This document shows, one piece after another, positions 1-9,263 of a stretch of DNA of 64,000 nt (its first letter is position 1; every line of letters starts with the position of its first letter). Source of the DNA: Planctomyces sp. SH-PL14. Its GTDB lineage: Bacteria > Planctomycetota > Planctomycetia > Planctomycetales > Planctomycetaceae. The DNA lies in assembly GCF_001610835.1 (NCBI RefSeq), contig NZ_CP011270.1:6714001-6778000 (forward strand). The letters are read 5' to 3'. The notes beneath the pieces are model-generated. The model ran no database searches. It was not told the DNA's origin and saw nothing but the letters and a program-made list of their open reading frames with translations. A program made the position numbers and the translations under genes.

Positions 1-2530
1 TCTCGGTTGGCTTCTCCCTGGCGGCGAGCGAAAGCGTGAGCTGCTCCTGATCCCGAAGGGCCTTCGAGGGAGCGGCAATCGTCTTGAACCACGCTTCGAT
101 GGCCGCAGCAATCCCGGGCGTAACAACCGCGGGGCGGAGCGTCCGCAGGATCTCGACCTGCTCCTCCTCGTCGCCGCTCTTGGAGAGGCGGGCGAGCAGC
201 GCTTCCTGTACGGCACTCGACGCCAAAGCCCGGGAAGCCAATCCGAGAATCGCTTCGAGCCGCAGCGGTTTGGGGCGGGCCTCTTCCTGTGCGATCCGCA
301 GCAGAGCCGCTTCCGCCGCGGGATTGGGAACGGTCGCGAGCGAACGGACCGCTTCCACCGCCAGAGCGTCGTTCTGCGATTCCGCCCACTTCGTCAGCGC
401 CTCGACCGGAACGCCGCCGGTTTCGGAGCCGAGGAGCTTCAGCGCCTGGGTGCGGACGGCGTCCGTCGTCTCGGGCTTCTGAAGCAGCGGCAGGACGTAC
501 TTTCCGGGAGGAGTCTTGTCGAAGTCCTGAGGCGACCGGCCGTCGAGCATCTCCAGCGCGGCGAGCGTCGCGAGGAACAGGTCGGCGGTCATCGAATCGG
601 ACTCAAGGATCTTTGCAACGCCCGGCCGCAGTTCGGTGAGCTTCTCTTCGGCAGCCCATTGCACGGCGAACCGTCGGACCGGCGGGGACTCGTTCGCCAG
701 CAGATCCTGGATCGTCTTGGCGTCGCGGGGAGACTTTCGGCGGTGAAGAAGGCCGCGGTGGATGATCTCGTGCGGGCCAAGGGGTGTCTCTTCGCCCAGG
801 GAAAACCCCGTTCGGATCATCTCGTCGATGGCGGTGGCCGTCACGAAGGGATCTTCGCCATACATCCCAAATTGATAGCACTCGGGACCGTCTTTCCAAT
901 CGCCTGTCCGCTGGCGGATGAGTTGTGCCGCCCCCAGGACGAGTGACCGCATCTGGTGCAAGGCCATGTTTTCGTCGGTCGAAAGTTCCTTCATCAGGGA
1001 GTTGAAGCGAACCTTTGCGTCGTCCGGGAACCCGAACTGCGGCACTTCCGCCAGAGCGACCACTTCCTGGTAGACCGGATCGTCGAAATGCTGGCGGATC
1101 TCGGTCATCGCCTCAGGGGTTCGGGTGAAGGGGAAATCGGCTGCCGCCTGCGGACTGCTGGCCAGCGCCCACACCGCCTCCATTCGCAGGCGGGTAGGCG
1201 ACCGGCGGTCGAGAATGCGGGTCACGAGTTGCTTGCGGTCTTCTGCGGTTTCGACGAGCGACCGGGCCTGGCGGCGTCGGGCGCTGACGGGGAAGACCGC
1301 CTTCGGATCAGGTGCCGATGCGGCGACAGCCGCTTTCTTGGCGCGGTCCTTCGTGTGGACCCGCCAGATCCGGCCGTGGCCGTGGAGCTGGTAGTCGCGC
1401 TTCACCCAGTCGGTGCAGTACAGTGACCCGTCGGGAGCGAGCGCGATCCCGACAGGCCGAAATGTCTCTCCGCCGACGATGAACGGCTCCGCGACCGACT
1501 CGACCGAGGCCCCCTTGGGCTTCAGCCGGAACCGGTCGATGCGGTGGTCACCCCAGCTCGTCGCCATCAGATTTCCGAGGTATTCCTCGGGAAACGCGTC
1601 GTTCTCATACGCCAGGACGCCGGAGGGGGCTTCGCCCGTTCCCGCGACCATCGGCAGCGTTCCCGGGAGCTCGCCGTTCCAGGCTGTGAAGGGGTGCAGC
1701 CCCTTGCGGCCGTTGCGGAACCGGTAGCCGTAGTCGCCGCCGCGGATCACGTGCAGCAGGCGGCAGGGGGGGCGGCTGTCGGGATCGTTGTCGACGGTGA
1801 ACAGCTGGCCGAAGGCATCGATGCACGACGCGTGCGGGTTCCAGAAGCCGGTGGCCCAGAACGTCATCTCCGTTCCGTCGGGGTTCATCCGGTAGATGTT
1901 GCCCCCCTCGCCGCCCCCTTTGATTGGCTGGTCCGGTGCCCCGCGGAAATGGATGGCGTACGGTTCCCCCAGGTTTTCGCCGAAGCCGAAGAAGAGTTTT
2001 CCCAGGGGATCGAAGGCGAATCCCGCCAGGCCGTTGTGCGGGTAGTCCCCCTTGGTGTCGAGCCAGACGAGCCGCGTCTGGCGGTCGCACCGGTCGTCGC
2101 CGTCGACATCCTCAAGCAGCAGGATCTCCCGGCGGGTCGCAACGAACACCTGGCGGTCGGCGGGCTTCGTTCCGGCTTCGACGACGATCGGGTCGAGCCA
2201 GGCGGGCCGGACCGCCACGCTCATGGTGTGCTTGAGGCCGTCCAGGAACACCTTGGGAGACTCTGCGCGGCCGTCGCCGTCGGTGTCCCGGAAGACGAGG
2301 AGCCGGTCGCTGGGGTGCCCTTTGTAGTCTTTGGGGGGGAAGTGGGTGTTGCTTTCGATGGCCCAGACGGTTCCCTGCTCATCGACATCGAGCCCGGTGG
2401 GGGTGACGATCTGCGGATTCTCGGCAAAGAGCGTGATGGCGAGCCGCGGATCGAGGGATCGGGGCGGGGCCTCCTCCGCGAAGAGGGATGGGGAGAGGCA
2501 GAGCAGGGACAGAAGGAGAATCGGCCGCAT
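1..2530 (-). CDS. Membrane-bound dehydrogenase-type beta-propeller protein with HEAT-like repeats (3' end outside window)
   Basis: The reading frame is open from an ATG at 2530 to the left edge (about 843 codons), so the C-terminus is missing. The protein starts with a signal peptide (MRPILLLSLLCLSPSLFA, likely cut before EE). Residues about 30-420 look like a sugar/sorbosone-dehydrogenase propeller, with segments such as GGEGGNIYRMNPDG and, near residue 231, NPHASCIDAFGQLFTVDND. The rest is Ala/Leu/Glu-rich and helical, like HEAT repeats. This order matches the planctomycete family TIGR02604, which often ends in a c-type cytochrome domain; that part would lie beyond the edge. The likely role is a periplasmic oxidoreductase; the substrate is unknown. 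Repeat copy 1 begins 92 bp upstream of the start codon. Confidence 0.85.
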   Translation of the reverse strand, partial: MRPILLLSLLCLSPSLFAEEAPPRSLDPRLAITLFAENPQIVTPTGLDVDEQGTVWAIESNTHFPPKDYKGHPSDRLLVFRDTDGDGRAESPKVFLDGLKHTMSVAVRPAWLDPIVVEAGTKPADRQVFVATRREILLLEDVDGDDRCDRQTRLVWLDTKGDYPHNGLAGFAFDPLGKLFFGFGENLGEPYAIHFRGAPDQPIKGGGEGGNIYRMNPDGTEMTFWATGFWNPHASCIDAFGQLFTVDNDPDSRPPCRLLHVIRGGDYGYRFRNGRKGLHPFTAWNGELPGTLPMVAGTGEAPSGVLAYENDAFPEEYLGNLMATSWGDHRIDRFRLKPKGASVESVAEPFIVGGETFRPVGIALAPDGSLYCTDWVKRDYQLHGHGRIWRVHTKDRAKKAAVAASAPDPKAVFPVSARRRQARSLVETAEDRKQLVTRILDRRSPTRLRMEAVWALASSPQAAADFPFTRTPEAMTEIRQHFDDPVYQEVVALAEVPQFGFPDDAKVRFNSLMKELSTDENMALHQMRSLVLGAAQLIRQRTGDWKDGPECYQFGMYGEDPFVTATAIDEMIRTGFSLGEETPLGPHEIIHRGLLHRRKSPRDAKTIQDLLANESPPVRRFAVQWAAEEKLTELRPGVAKILESDSMTADLFLATLAALEMLDGRSPQDFDKTPPGKYVLPLLQKPETTDAVRTQALKLLGSETGGVPVEALTKWAESQNDALAVEAVRSLATVPNPAAEAALLRIAQEEARPKPLRLEAILGLASRALASSAVQEALLARLSKSGDEEEQVEILRTLRPAVVTPGIAAAIEAWFKTIAAPSKALRDQEQLTLSLAAREKPTE

Positions 2531-2621
2531 CAGATTTTCGCCAGCGGGATGTTGGGACATCGCTCGGGCGAAGCATCGCGGACGTGGTAGTGAGTGGCAA
2601 CCGTAGGGATCTTAGGACCGA

Positions 2622-2945
2622 GTCCAGGGGCTACTCTGGTGGGGAGTGCAGAGGGGCAACGCCCCTTTGCCCGCCGGAGGCCTGGCTCGTCGGACATCGT
2701 CGAAAGGAGTGTGTGTCCAAGCGCGGACACCGTGCCGTATGCCCCCCTCAACTAACCCGCGGGAATTGCAAAGCAAGCGGTGTGGATTGAGCGAGTCCTC
2801 AACGCCGGTCCCACAAGGCGGACGCCCGTTGCTGCCAACGGTTCCTCACAGGAGTGCCTCCGGCGGCAAGGGGGTGAGACCCCCTTGACCCCAGCGGCCG
2901 TCGCACGTTGGGTTTGAGCGAACAGAGTCGTGCCGGCAAGCGCGG
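2622..2945 (+). repeat. 330-bp structured interspersed repeat, copy 1 of 11
   Basis: Near full length. The first stem is imperfect (CCAGGGGCTACTCTGG). The left-arm hairpin is GGGGCAACGCCCC, the central hairpin is GTGTCCAAGCGCGGACAC, and the right-arm hairpin is AAGGGGGTGAGACCCCCTT. The tail (CACGTTGGGTTTGAGC then GTGCCGGCAAG) ends 4 bp before the stop codon of the minus-strand lipoprotein gene, so that gene would transcribe straight into the antisense of the element. Confidence 0.93.
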
Positions 2946-2949
2946 TTTG

Positions 2950-4983
2950 CTACTCGCGAACTTCGACTTCGTCTTCCAGAAACGTCGTCACTTCCGGGGC
3001 CGACGGAGACTTCTCATAAAGAGCCGGCTGCACAGCACCCGGTGCATCCCCCCGACGCGGCGTCGGAGAAAGCGGGACCGGCCCCAGCGAGGCCGAAGGC
3101 TGCAGCGTCGGCTCAATCACCGGAATCTCGGCGGACGCCGGGAGAATCTTGTCGTGATTGGCGTGGTACTGCCGCTGCATCGACGCGGCGATCTCATTGC
3201 GGAACGTTCGCAGTAGATGGACCTGCGCCGCTCCCGTGGTGTCCTCGTGGAACGTGATATCGTGTACGAGGTACCGATCCGCTTCCTTGACCAGCTTGAC
3301 GTCGACGGTCTCCCTGCCGCGGCCGATCCGGACGACCGACCACGCGTCGACGGTCCGCATCGCTTCGACCGGTGCGGTCAGCCGCTTGACGACGTCGCTG
3401 TGGAACAGGTCGTTGAAGTCCGGAACGCTCCGGAGCTGGATCCAGACGATCTTGTTGAGCCCGTCATCGGAAGACTGCCGGAGAGCCTTCATGCTTCCGT
3501 GATGCACGCCGAGAGCGAACTGGTAGATCGGGATGAGCTGCTCGGCGTTGGCCTTGAGCGAACTCGGGCGGTCGAGGACCGGCATCAGGACGTCGTCGAC
3601 GAGCAGTCCGGACTTGGTGCTGTGGAGCACATAGGTCAGGGCCCGCGAGCCCTGGGTGACGGTGACTTCGGTGACGTCCCCCTGGAAGACCGTGGCGGTC
3701 ACTTCCGGGCGGGCCGCCTCGACCTCGGGGAACGGCAGCGACTTGAGCACCGACTCGTCCGCCCGGCCCCAGACGCGGCGACGGAAATCTTCCGTCGACA
3801 TCTTTTCGAGCCGGATCTTGTCCCGGTTCGACAGGGCGTCCGCATAGACGTGCAGGAGTTGTTGCGAGAGGAACATCGAGGAAAGCCGCTTCACCTGGCT
3901 TCCCCCCTTCTCGAAGATCGTGACTTCGGCCACCTTGGGAGAGCTGTTCTCCGAGCCCGCCGGCGTTGAATCGCGCGGGGCCAGGTCTCCGGTTACCAGC
4001 GTGAACATGTAGATCCCGCCCGGGCCGTCCAGCAGGATCTCGGTCCGGTTCTTCTGCTGGCGGGCATCGTACTTGAGCCCCAGGAGTGCCTGAACGGGGA
4101 GCGGAACGGCGTCGAGGTCCGCCTCGGCGAGACAGGTCCCGTGGAAGTCCGGAGTCGTCACCTCTTCGAGCGTCGTCTTGATCTGGCTGCCGTACGCGGT
4201 GAGGAACGTCTGCGTCTGGACGAGGCAGCCGGCCAGCTTGCGGACGGAGCGGACTGTTTCATCCTTGGCGTCGGTCGCCGCGTCCTGGAGCTGCCACCGG
4301 CCGTCGATGTGGCGGAACTCGACCACCAGCTTGCCGAGCATCAGGAACGCGCGGTCCTTGTCGACGCGGGCGTCCGGCTGGAGCGACTTGTGCTTGGGCG
4401 CGTCGGCGACCACCTGGGAGCAGAGCTGCTTGAGCCACGGATCGGGGAGCCCTTCCAGCTCCTTCCGGAGGTCTGGACCGCACAGGCCCAGGATCTGTTC
4501 CCGTTCGCCTTTGTCCCACGCATTGAGGAATTCACGGAGCGAGAGGAGCAGGTCCATCTGCTCCGCCACGGAGCGGCTGACCGGAGCGGTCTTGGCGCTC
4601 GTCGACTTGGGAGGAAGGATGACGTCGTCCACCACCCACTGGTGCGTCTCTTCGCTGCGGACGAGCCGGTATTCGAGCTTCTGGGCCGCCTTGCCGACTT
4701 CGACGTAGACCTTCCGCTCGTCCTTGTTGACGTCCTGGACCTTGACGATCTTCGCCTTGTCGGTCGGGATCTTAAGGACCTTGAGGTCCTGCGTGGCGTC
4801 GGAAAGCCGCAGGGCCCGCTGTTCGAACTCGGGCGAGGAGGACGCGCGGAGCGAGTCGAGGTCCTTCTCCTGGATGCCGGCGGCAAAGCGGTCGATCGCC
4901 TGCTGGGTGAGGATCTTGGCGCAGCCGGTCAAGCTCATGCCGAACAAGGCGCAGGCCCACAGGTATCGAGAGCGGCGTCGCAT
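2950..4983 (-). CDS. Large lipoprotein of unknown function with internal repeats (677 aa)
   Basis: The N-terminus is a lipoprotein signal with lipobox LTGC at residues 18-21, so the mature protein should be lipid-anchored at Cys21. The rest contains recurring alpha+beta units of roughly 120-170 residues. Each ends in a similar strand: WVVDDVILPP near residue 120, LLVDDVLMP near 464 and LVHDITF near 574. Each is followed by a helix of the type MDLLLSLREFLNAW or LIPIYQFALGV. This pattern resembles tandem NTF2/SnoaL-like or lumazine-binding-like domains, but I cannot assign a family. No catalytic motif is visible. Upstream lies the SNF2 helicase gene, 300 bp away on the same strand. The start codon is the only one that keeps the signal peptide. 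Confidence 0.8.
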   Translation of the reverse strand: MRRRSRYLWACALFGMSLTGCAKILTQQAIDRFAAGIQEKDLDSLRASSSPEFEQRALRLSDATQDLKVLKIPTDKAKIVKVQDVNKDERKVYVEVGKAAQKLEYRLVRSEETHQWVVDDVILPPKSTSAKTAPVSRSVAEQMDLLLSLREFLNAWDKGEREQILGLCGPDLRKELEGLPDPWLKQLCSQVVADAPKHKSLQPDARVDKDRAFLMLGKLVVEFRHIDGRWQLQDAATDAKDETVRSVRKLAGCLVQTQTFLTAYGSQIKTTLEEVTTPDFHGTCLAEADLDAVPLPVQALLGLKYDARQQKNRTEILLDGPGGIYMFTLVTGDLAPRDSTPAGSENSSPKVAEVTIFEKGGSQVKRLSSMFLSQQLLHVYADALSNRDKIRLEKMSTEDFRRRVWGRADESVLKSLPFPEVEAARPEVTATVFQGDVTEVTVTQGSRALTYVLHSTKSGLLVDDVLMPVLDRPSSLKANAEQLIPIYQFALGVHHGSMKALRQSSDDGLNKIVWIQLRSVPDFNDLFHSDVVKRLTAPVEAMRTVDAWSVVRIGRGRETVDVKLVKEADRYLVHDITFHEDTTGAAQVHLLRTFRNEIAASMQRQYHANHDKILPASAEIPVIEPTLQPSASLGPVPLSPTPRRGDAPGAVQPALYEKSPSAPEVTTFLEDEVEVRE

Positions 4984-5282
4984 GAGAGGTCCTGAAGGGC
5001 GGGACAGTGAAGGGAAGTGAGAGGCGAGGCGGCGGACAGTGCGGTGGGAACGGGGTTGGCCGGGAGGGCCCGAGGCGGACGTTCTCCACGAAGGGAGTGC
5101 CGTTCTCCTCCATCCACGGGGAACCGGTCAAGGCGGGGGAGAGAGCCGGCCGGAGCGACCGGCAAAAGCGGCAGTTGGAGCGGTCCGCCCGGAGGTCCTC
5201 ACAGCGGCAGGAGCTGCCGAAGGAACGGTACGGCGCCGGGCGCCTGCCTGCGGGCAGGCTCGTGGCGGATCGCTGACAGTCC
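4984..5282. other. Intergenic region with one short hairpin
   Basis: About 300 bp without a supported gene. The only structure noticed is a 7-bp stem (GCCTGCC at 5242-5248, loop TGCG, GGCAGGC at 5253-5259) about 25 bp after the helicase stop codon. It has no T-run, so it is only a weak terminator candidate. The remainder should hold the promoter of the lipoprotein gene, but no convincing -35/-10 pair was recognised. Confidence 0.35.
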
Positions 5283-8200
5283 TTAACTCAGCAGCATTTG
5301 CAGATCGTCCGCCGTCAGTTTCCGGATCAGGCTCTCGTTCTCCGAGATGATCGCCTCCGCGAGATCACGTTTCTGCTTCTGCAGTTCGAGGACTTTTTCC
5401 TCGACGGTGTCGCGGGCGATGATTCGATACGCGAACACGCTCCGCGTCTGCCCCATCCGGTGGGCGCGGTCGATCGCCTGGGCCTCGACCGCCGGGTTCC
5501 ACCACGGATCGAGGATGAAGACGTAGTCCGCGGCGGTCAGGTTCAGGCCGTGTCCGCCGGCCTTCAGGCTGATCAGGAACACCCGGCACTCCTCTTCCGA
5601 CTGGAACCGGGAGACGCGGGCCTTGCGATTCGCCGTCTTTCCGTCGAGATACTCGTACGGGATCTTGCGGGTCTTGAGAGCCCTTTCCACGAGCGCCAGC
5701 AGCGTCGTGAACTGGGAAAAGACGAGGATCTTGTGCCCCTCCGCGGCCGCCTCCTCGACCTGCTCCAGCAGGGCCTCCAGTTTGGCGCTGCCGTCTTTCC
5801 CGCGGGCCGCGTCGATCAGGCCCGGGTGGCACGCCGCCTGACGCAGTCGGAGCAGGGCTTCGAGAACGTGGATCTTGGACTTCGCCAGACCCTCGGTCTC
5901 AATCGTGTCGGAGAGCGAGGCCCGGTAGTGGTTCCGGAGTTCGTTGTAGAGCTTCCGCTCCTTGGGGGAGAGATCGACGTAGAGCGTCTGTTCCGTCTTC
6001 TCGGGGAGCTCGGTCAGCACCTGGGCCTTGGTCCGCCGCAGGATGTATGGCCCGATCGCCCGTGCCAGGAGCGTGAGGGCAGTCGGGTCGCCGTCGGTCG
6101 AGCGGGAAAGGGCGTGGAACGCCGTTGACCGCCCCAGCATGCCGGGGTTGAGGAACTCGAACAGCGACCACAGCTCGCCGAGATGGTTTTCGATGGGTGT
6201 TCCGGTCATGGCGAGCCGGTGGTCCGACTTCAGCAGGAGACACGCCTTGGCGCTGTTGGAGTTGGCGTTCTTGATCGCCTGGGCTTCGTCCAGGATCACC
6301 GTGTCTAAGTCGACCTCTTTGAGCTTTTCGATATCCCTTCGGAGTGTCCCGTAGGTCGTGACGATCAGGTCCGCCTCCGCCATCGCCTCGAACCCTTCGT
6401 GCCGCTCGATGCCGTGGTAAGCCACGACTTTGAGGTGTGGCGTGAAGCGGGCCGCCTCGTCCTGCCAGTTGAAGACGAGGCTCTTCGGAACGACTGCCAG
6501 CGACGGCTTCCGGGGCTCCGACTCCTTCCGTGAGACGCGAATCGATTCGAGGTGGGCCAGGACCTGGATCGTCTTGCCGAGGCCCATGTCGTCGGCGAGA
6601 CAGCCGCCGACCCGGAACTCCCGCAGGAACCTCAGCCAGCCGAGCCCCTGCTTCTGGTAATCGCGAAGCGTCCCCTGAAAGGACTTGGGAGCCGACTTGG
6701 ACCGGACCCCATCAAACGCGCGAAGCCGCTTGCGGTAGGCGCGGAACGCTTTGTCGAGATCGGCCTCCGGCTGGGCGGAGAGCAGGGCGTCGAGGAGCAT
6801 GGCCTGCGATGAGCGGAATCGGATGGCGCCGTCGGACGTCTCTCCCAGCCGGGAGAGCCCACCGTACTTCTTGAGCCACTCCTCGGGCAGGAGGCCCTGG
6901 CTTCCGTCATCCAGCAGAACGTACTTGCTTCCGGACTCGACGGCCCGGAGCAGCGCCGGCAGCCGGGCCGTGACTCCGTCGAAGTCGAAGGTCCCCTCCA
7001 GATCGAACCAGTCGACGCCGCTGCGGACGGAGAGCTGGAACGAGCCGGGCCGCCGGATCGCCCGTCCGTCGGCGACGACCGTCCATCCGCTTTCGGCCAG
7101 ATGCAGGACGTGGCCCGCAACGTCGCGGCGGGGCATCGAAACATGGGGGTCGTCATCGGCGGAGCGCCGTGTCAGCTCCATCCCCAGGGTCAGCAGGTCC
7201 CGCAGGTGGCCCCGTTCCGCCGACGGTTCGCGGTCATAGGCCGTCTGTTCGGTCCGGGAGACGCACGCGGGGGCGGGGTCCGTCAGAGAGACGCTCCCCT
7301 CCCCGTAGTCGAAGCGGACCGCCGCCGTCACCTTCTGAGAGGCGGTGACGGGGCCGAGGACCAGCCGCGGCCTGGGCGCCACGGACCCGCGGGTCAGCAC
7401 AAGCTCCGGGGGAAAATCGAGGTCCGGGAGTTCCTTTCCGGACCAGAGCAGGTCGAGGAAGCTGTCCCGGTCCGCAAAGGGAACGGCGAACTGGCCGTCG
7501 CGGCGGAGCAGTTTGACCCATCCCGCCTGCGAGCCGATGTCGATCTCGGCCACGCGGTCCTCAAAGATGACGATCCGGTCCATGATCAGGACCGGCGTCT
7601 TGAGATCAATCGCCGCTTCATCCTTGTTGCCGTCCCCCGTCGTCGGAGCGGCGTCACCCCGGGCCCGGACGAGTTGCCCCTGGATGGTCCACTCCTGGCG
7701 GGCGGTCTTGTTTCGCGGACCGCTGGCCGAGAGCCGCAGCCGGTACTGAGCTCCGGAATCCCAGCGGAGCAGCGGGGCGGTCAGGACCGGGACGCCGGTG
7801 TTGAGGATCCAGTGGAGCCGGCCGGTCTCGCACAGATCTCTCGCGAAGCTCGGCTCCGGGGAGAGGATCTGGGCGGTGTTCTGGGGAGTATTGTAGCTGT
7901 AGAAGTTGTATCCGGATTGCTGATAGGGATTGCGATCCAGCGACGGATCGAGTGCCCGAAAGCGGGACACGAAGCGTCGATCGACTTCCTCCAGTCCGTT
8001 CAGGCCGGCCGCGCCGTTCAGCGAGGCTGGCGCGACCATCACCGTTCCGTTCGCGTGCGTCTGGCGCCTGTAGGCCTCGACGACGAGGGCGGACGTCGAG
8101 ACGCTCCGGCCGATGTTGATCACGTATTCCAGCGGACTCGTCTCCCGCTCGTGGGGCAAAGCGGGATCGCCGGCGGGGGAGCGCAGGAAAGAGAGCTGCG

Positions 8201-8711
8201 ACTTCCAGTCGGCTCGGGCTGGCGGCGTGGACCTCAAATCGGCCGAGGAGAGATACCGCGGCTGCGGTCCGCTGACTCCAGGCTCGTCATCGTCGAAGTC
8301 GATCCTCTGGCCGAAGCTGTCCTCATCGCCATCCTCCTCGTCGAAGCGATCGTCTCCCATGAACTCCGCGAGATTGGCTGCCGTGATGACTTCGTGGTCG
8401 AAGTCGACGACACCTTTCGTGAACTGTTGGGTGCGGATGTATCCGCGTTGTTCGGCTTTGACGATCGAGGCCCAGATGTGTTTGCAGAGGGAGCCGTCGA
8501 GGTAGTGGGGGCAGTCGCAGGCGACTTCCAGGGATTTGCCGCTCAGCTTGAGGAACACGTTGTAAGGCTCATCGAGGCTCCCCTGGACCTCGCAGCCGAT
8601 CCGCGGCAGCTTGACCGAAGTGAACGTAACGAGTCCGTCGCGGGCGTAGCTGTCCCCCTTGGATCGGACTGCCGCCGAGAACTGGCGGGTCAGATTCGCG
8701 GCGACAGGCAT
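5283..8711 (-). CDS. SNF2/SWI2-family DNA-dependent ATPase with N-terminal SWIM zinc finger
   Basis: Predicted 1142 aa with start ATG at 8711, preceded by AAGGA at good spacing; an in-frame ATG 42 bp further upstream has no such support. A SWIM zinc-finger motif (CDC...CKH within CDCPHYLDGSLCKH) lies near residue 70. The middle 500 residues are a beta-rich region of unknown fold. The C-terminal third is a complete SNF2 motor: Walker A DDMGLGKT near residue 707, Walker B/DEAQ box (VILDEAQAIKN) near 805, and a helicase-C lobe with LISLKAGGHGLNLT and DRAHRMGQ. Members of this HepA/RapA-like group remodel protein-DNA or RNA-polymerase complexes using ATP. It is probably cytosolic. All motor motifs appear intact. 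Confidence 0.93.
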   Translation of the reverse strand: MPVAANLTRQFSAAVRSKGDSYARDGLVTFTSVKLPRIGCEVQGSLDEPYNVFLKLSGKSLEVACDCPHYLDGSLCKHIWASIVKAEQRGYIRTQQFTKGVVDFDHEVITAANLAEFMGDDRFDEEDGDEDSFGQRIDFDDDEPGVSGPQPRYLSSADLRSTPPARADWKSQLSFLRSPAGDPALPHERETSPLEYVINIGRSVSTSALVVEAYRRQTHANGTVMVAPASLNGAAGLNGLEEVDRRFVSRFRALDPSLDRNPYQQSGYNFYSYNTPQNTAQILSPEPSFARDLCETGRLHWILNTGVPVLTAPLLRWDSGAQYRLRLSASGPRNKTARQEWTIQGQLVRARGDAAPTTGDGNKDEAAIDLKTPVLIMDRIVIFEDRVAEIDIGSQAGWVKLLRRDGQFAVPFADRDSFLDLLWSGKELPDLDFPPELVLTRGSVAPRPRLVLGPVTASQKVTAAVRFDYGEGSVSLTDPAPACVSRTEQTAYDREPSAERGHLRDLLTLGMELTRRSADDDPHVSMPRRDVAGHVLHLAESGWTVVADGRAIRRPGSFQLSVRSGVDWFDLEGTFDFDGVTARLPALLRAVESGSKYVLLDDGSQGLLPEEWLKKYGGLSRLGETSDGAIRFRSSQAMLLDALLSAQPEADLDKAFRAYRKRLRAFDGVRSKSAPKSFQGTLRDYQKQGLGWLRFLREFRVGGCLADDMGLGKTIQVLAHLESIRVSRKESEPRKPSLAVVPKSLVFNWQDEAARFTPHLKVVAYHGIERHEGFEAMAEADLIVTTYGTLRRDIEKLKEVDLDTVILDEAQAIKNANSNSAKACLLLKSDHRLAMTGTPIENHLGELWSLFEFLNPGMLGRSTAFHALSRSTDGDPTALTLLARAIGPYILRRTKAQVLTELPEKTEQTLYVDLSPKERKLYNELRNHYRASLSDTIETEGLAKSKIHVLEALLRLRQAACHPGLIDAARGKDGSAKLEALLEQVEEAAAEGHKILVFSQFTTLLALVERALKTRKIPYEYLDGKTANRKARVSRFQSEEECRVFLISLKAGGHGLNLTAADYVFILDPWWNPAVEAQAIDRAHRMGQTRSVFAYRIIARDTVEEKVLELQKQKRDLAEAIISENESLIRKLTADDLQMLLS

Positions 8712-8863
8712 GGAGCATCCTTGCGGAGAGGCGGGAAACGGGGGCGCAGCCAATCATGTGGGATGGCGGCGGGGTGTCAATTGCTGGACGGGGGACTGGC
8801 CCTACGATTCCTGCGGGCGCGATCGATCTCGGATGACGTTGGGGAACCGTGCGCCTCCCAGCC

Positions 8864-9188
8864 GGGTCCAGGGGGACCCTGGTGGGGGATGCAAGGGGGC
8901 CACGCCCCCTTGCCCGCCGGAGGCCTGGCCGTCGAGAGATGTCTGAAGGCGTGAGTGTCCAAACGCGGACACCATGTCGGATGCCCCCTCACCAACCCGC
9001 GGGGATAGCAAAGCCAGCGGCGTGGGGTAGGGGAGTCCTCATCGCCGGTTCCACAAAGGGACACCCGTGACTTACCACGGTTCCTCACCGGAGCGCCTCC
9101 GGCGGCAAGGGGGTGAGACCCCCTTGACCCCAGGCTGCCGTGGCACGTTGGGTTTGAGCGGGCATCGTCGTGCCGGCAAGGGACGTGA
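8864..9188 (+). repeat. 330-bp structured interspersed repeat, copy 2 of 11
   Basis: Full length. First stem CCAGGG/CCCTGG with loop GGA; left-arm hairpin AAGGGGGCCACGCCCCCTT; central hairpin GTGTCCAAACGCGGACAC; right-arm hairpin AAGGGGGTGAGACCCCCTT. It lies 153 bp upstream of the helicase start and its 3' end is 76 bp from the stop codon of the next minus-strand gene. Confidence 0.95.
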
Positions 9189-9263
9189 TCTGAGCCGGTG
9201 ACGTATGACACGTCGCCTCACTGACCACCACTCGGTGAACACACCCGCACCATTCCCGACAAA

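Noticed and set aside
2900-2915. Integron attC sites (GTTGGGT in the repeat tail fits GTTRRRY)
   Set aside because: No matching RYYYAAC partner at the right distance, no integrase gene, and the flanking genes are housekeeping genes on both strands and not cassettes.
8864-9188. Target-site duplications flanking the 330-bp repeat
   Set aside because: By eye I found no consistent direct repeats at both ends of the full-length copies. AAGAACC occurs only on the 5' side of copies 4, 8 and 10.
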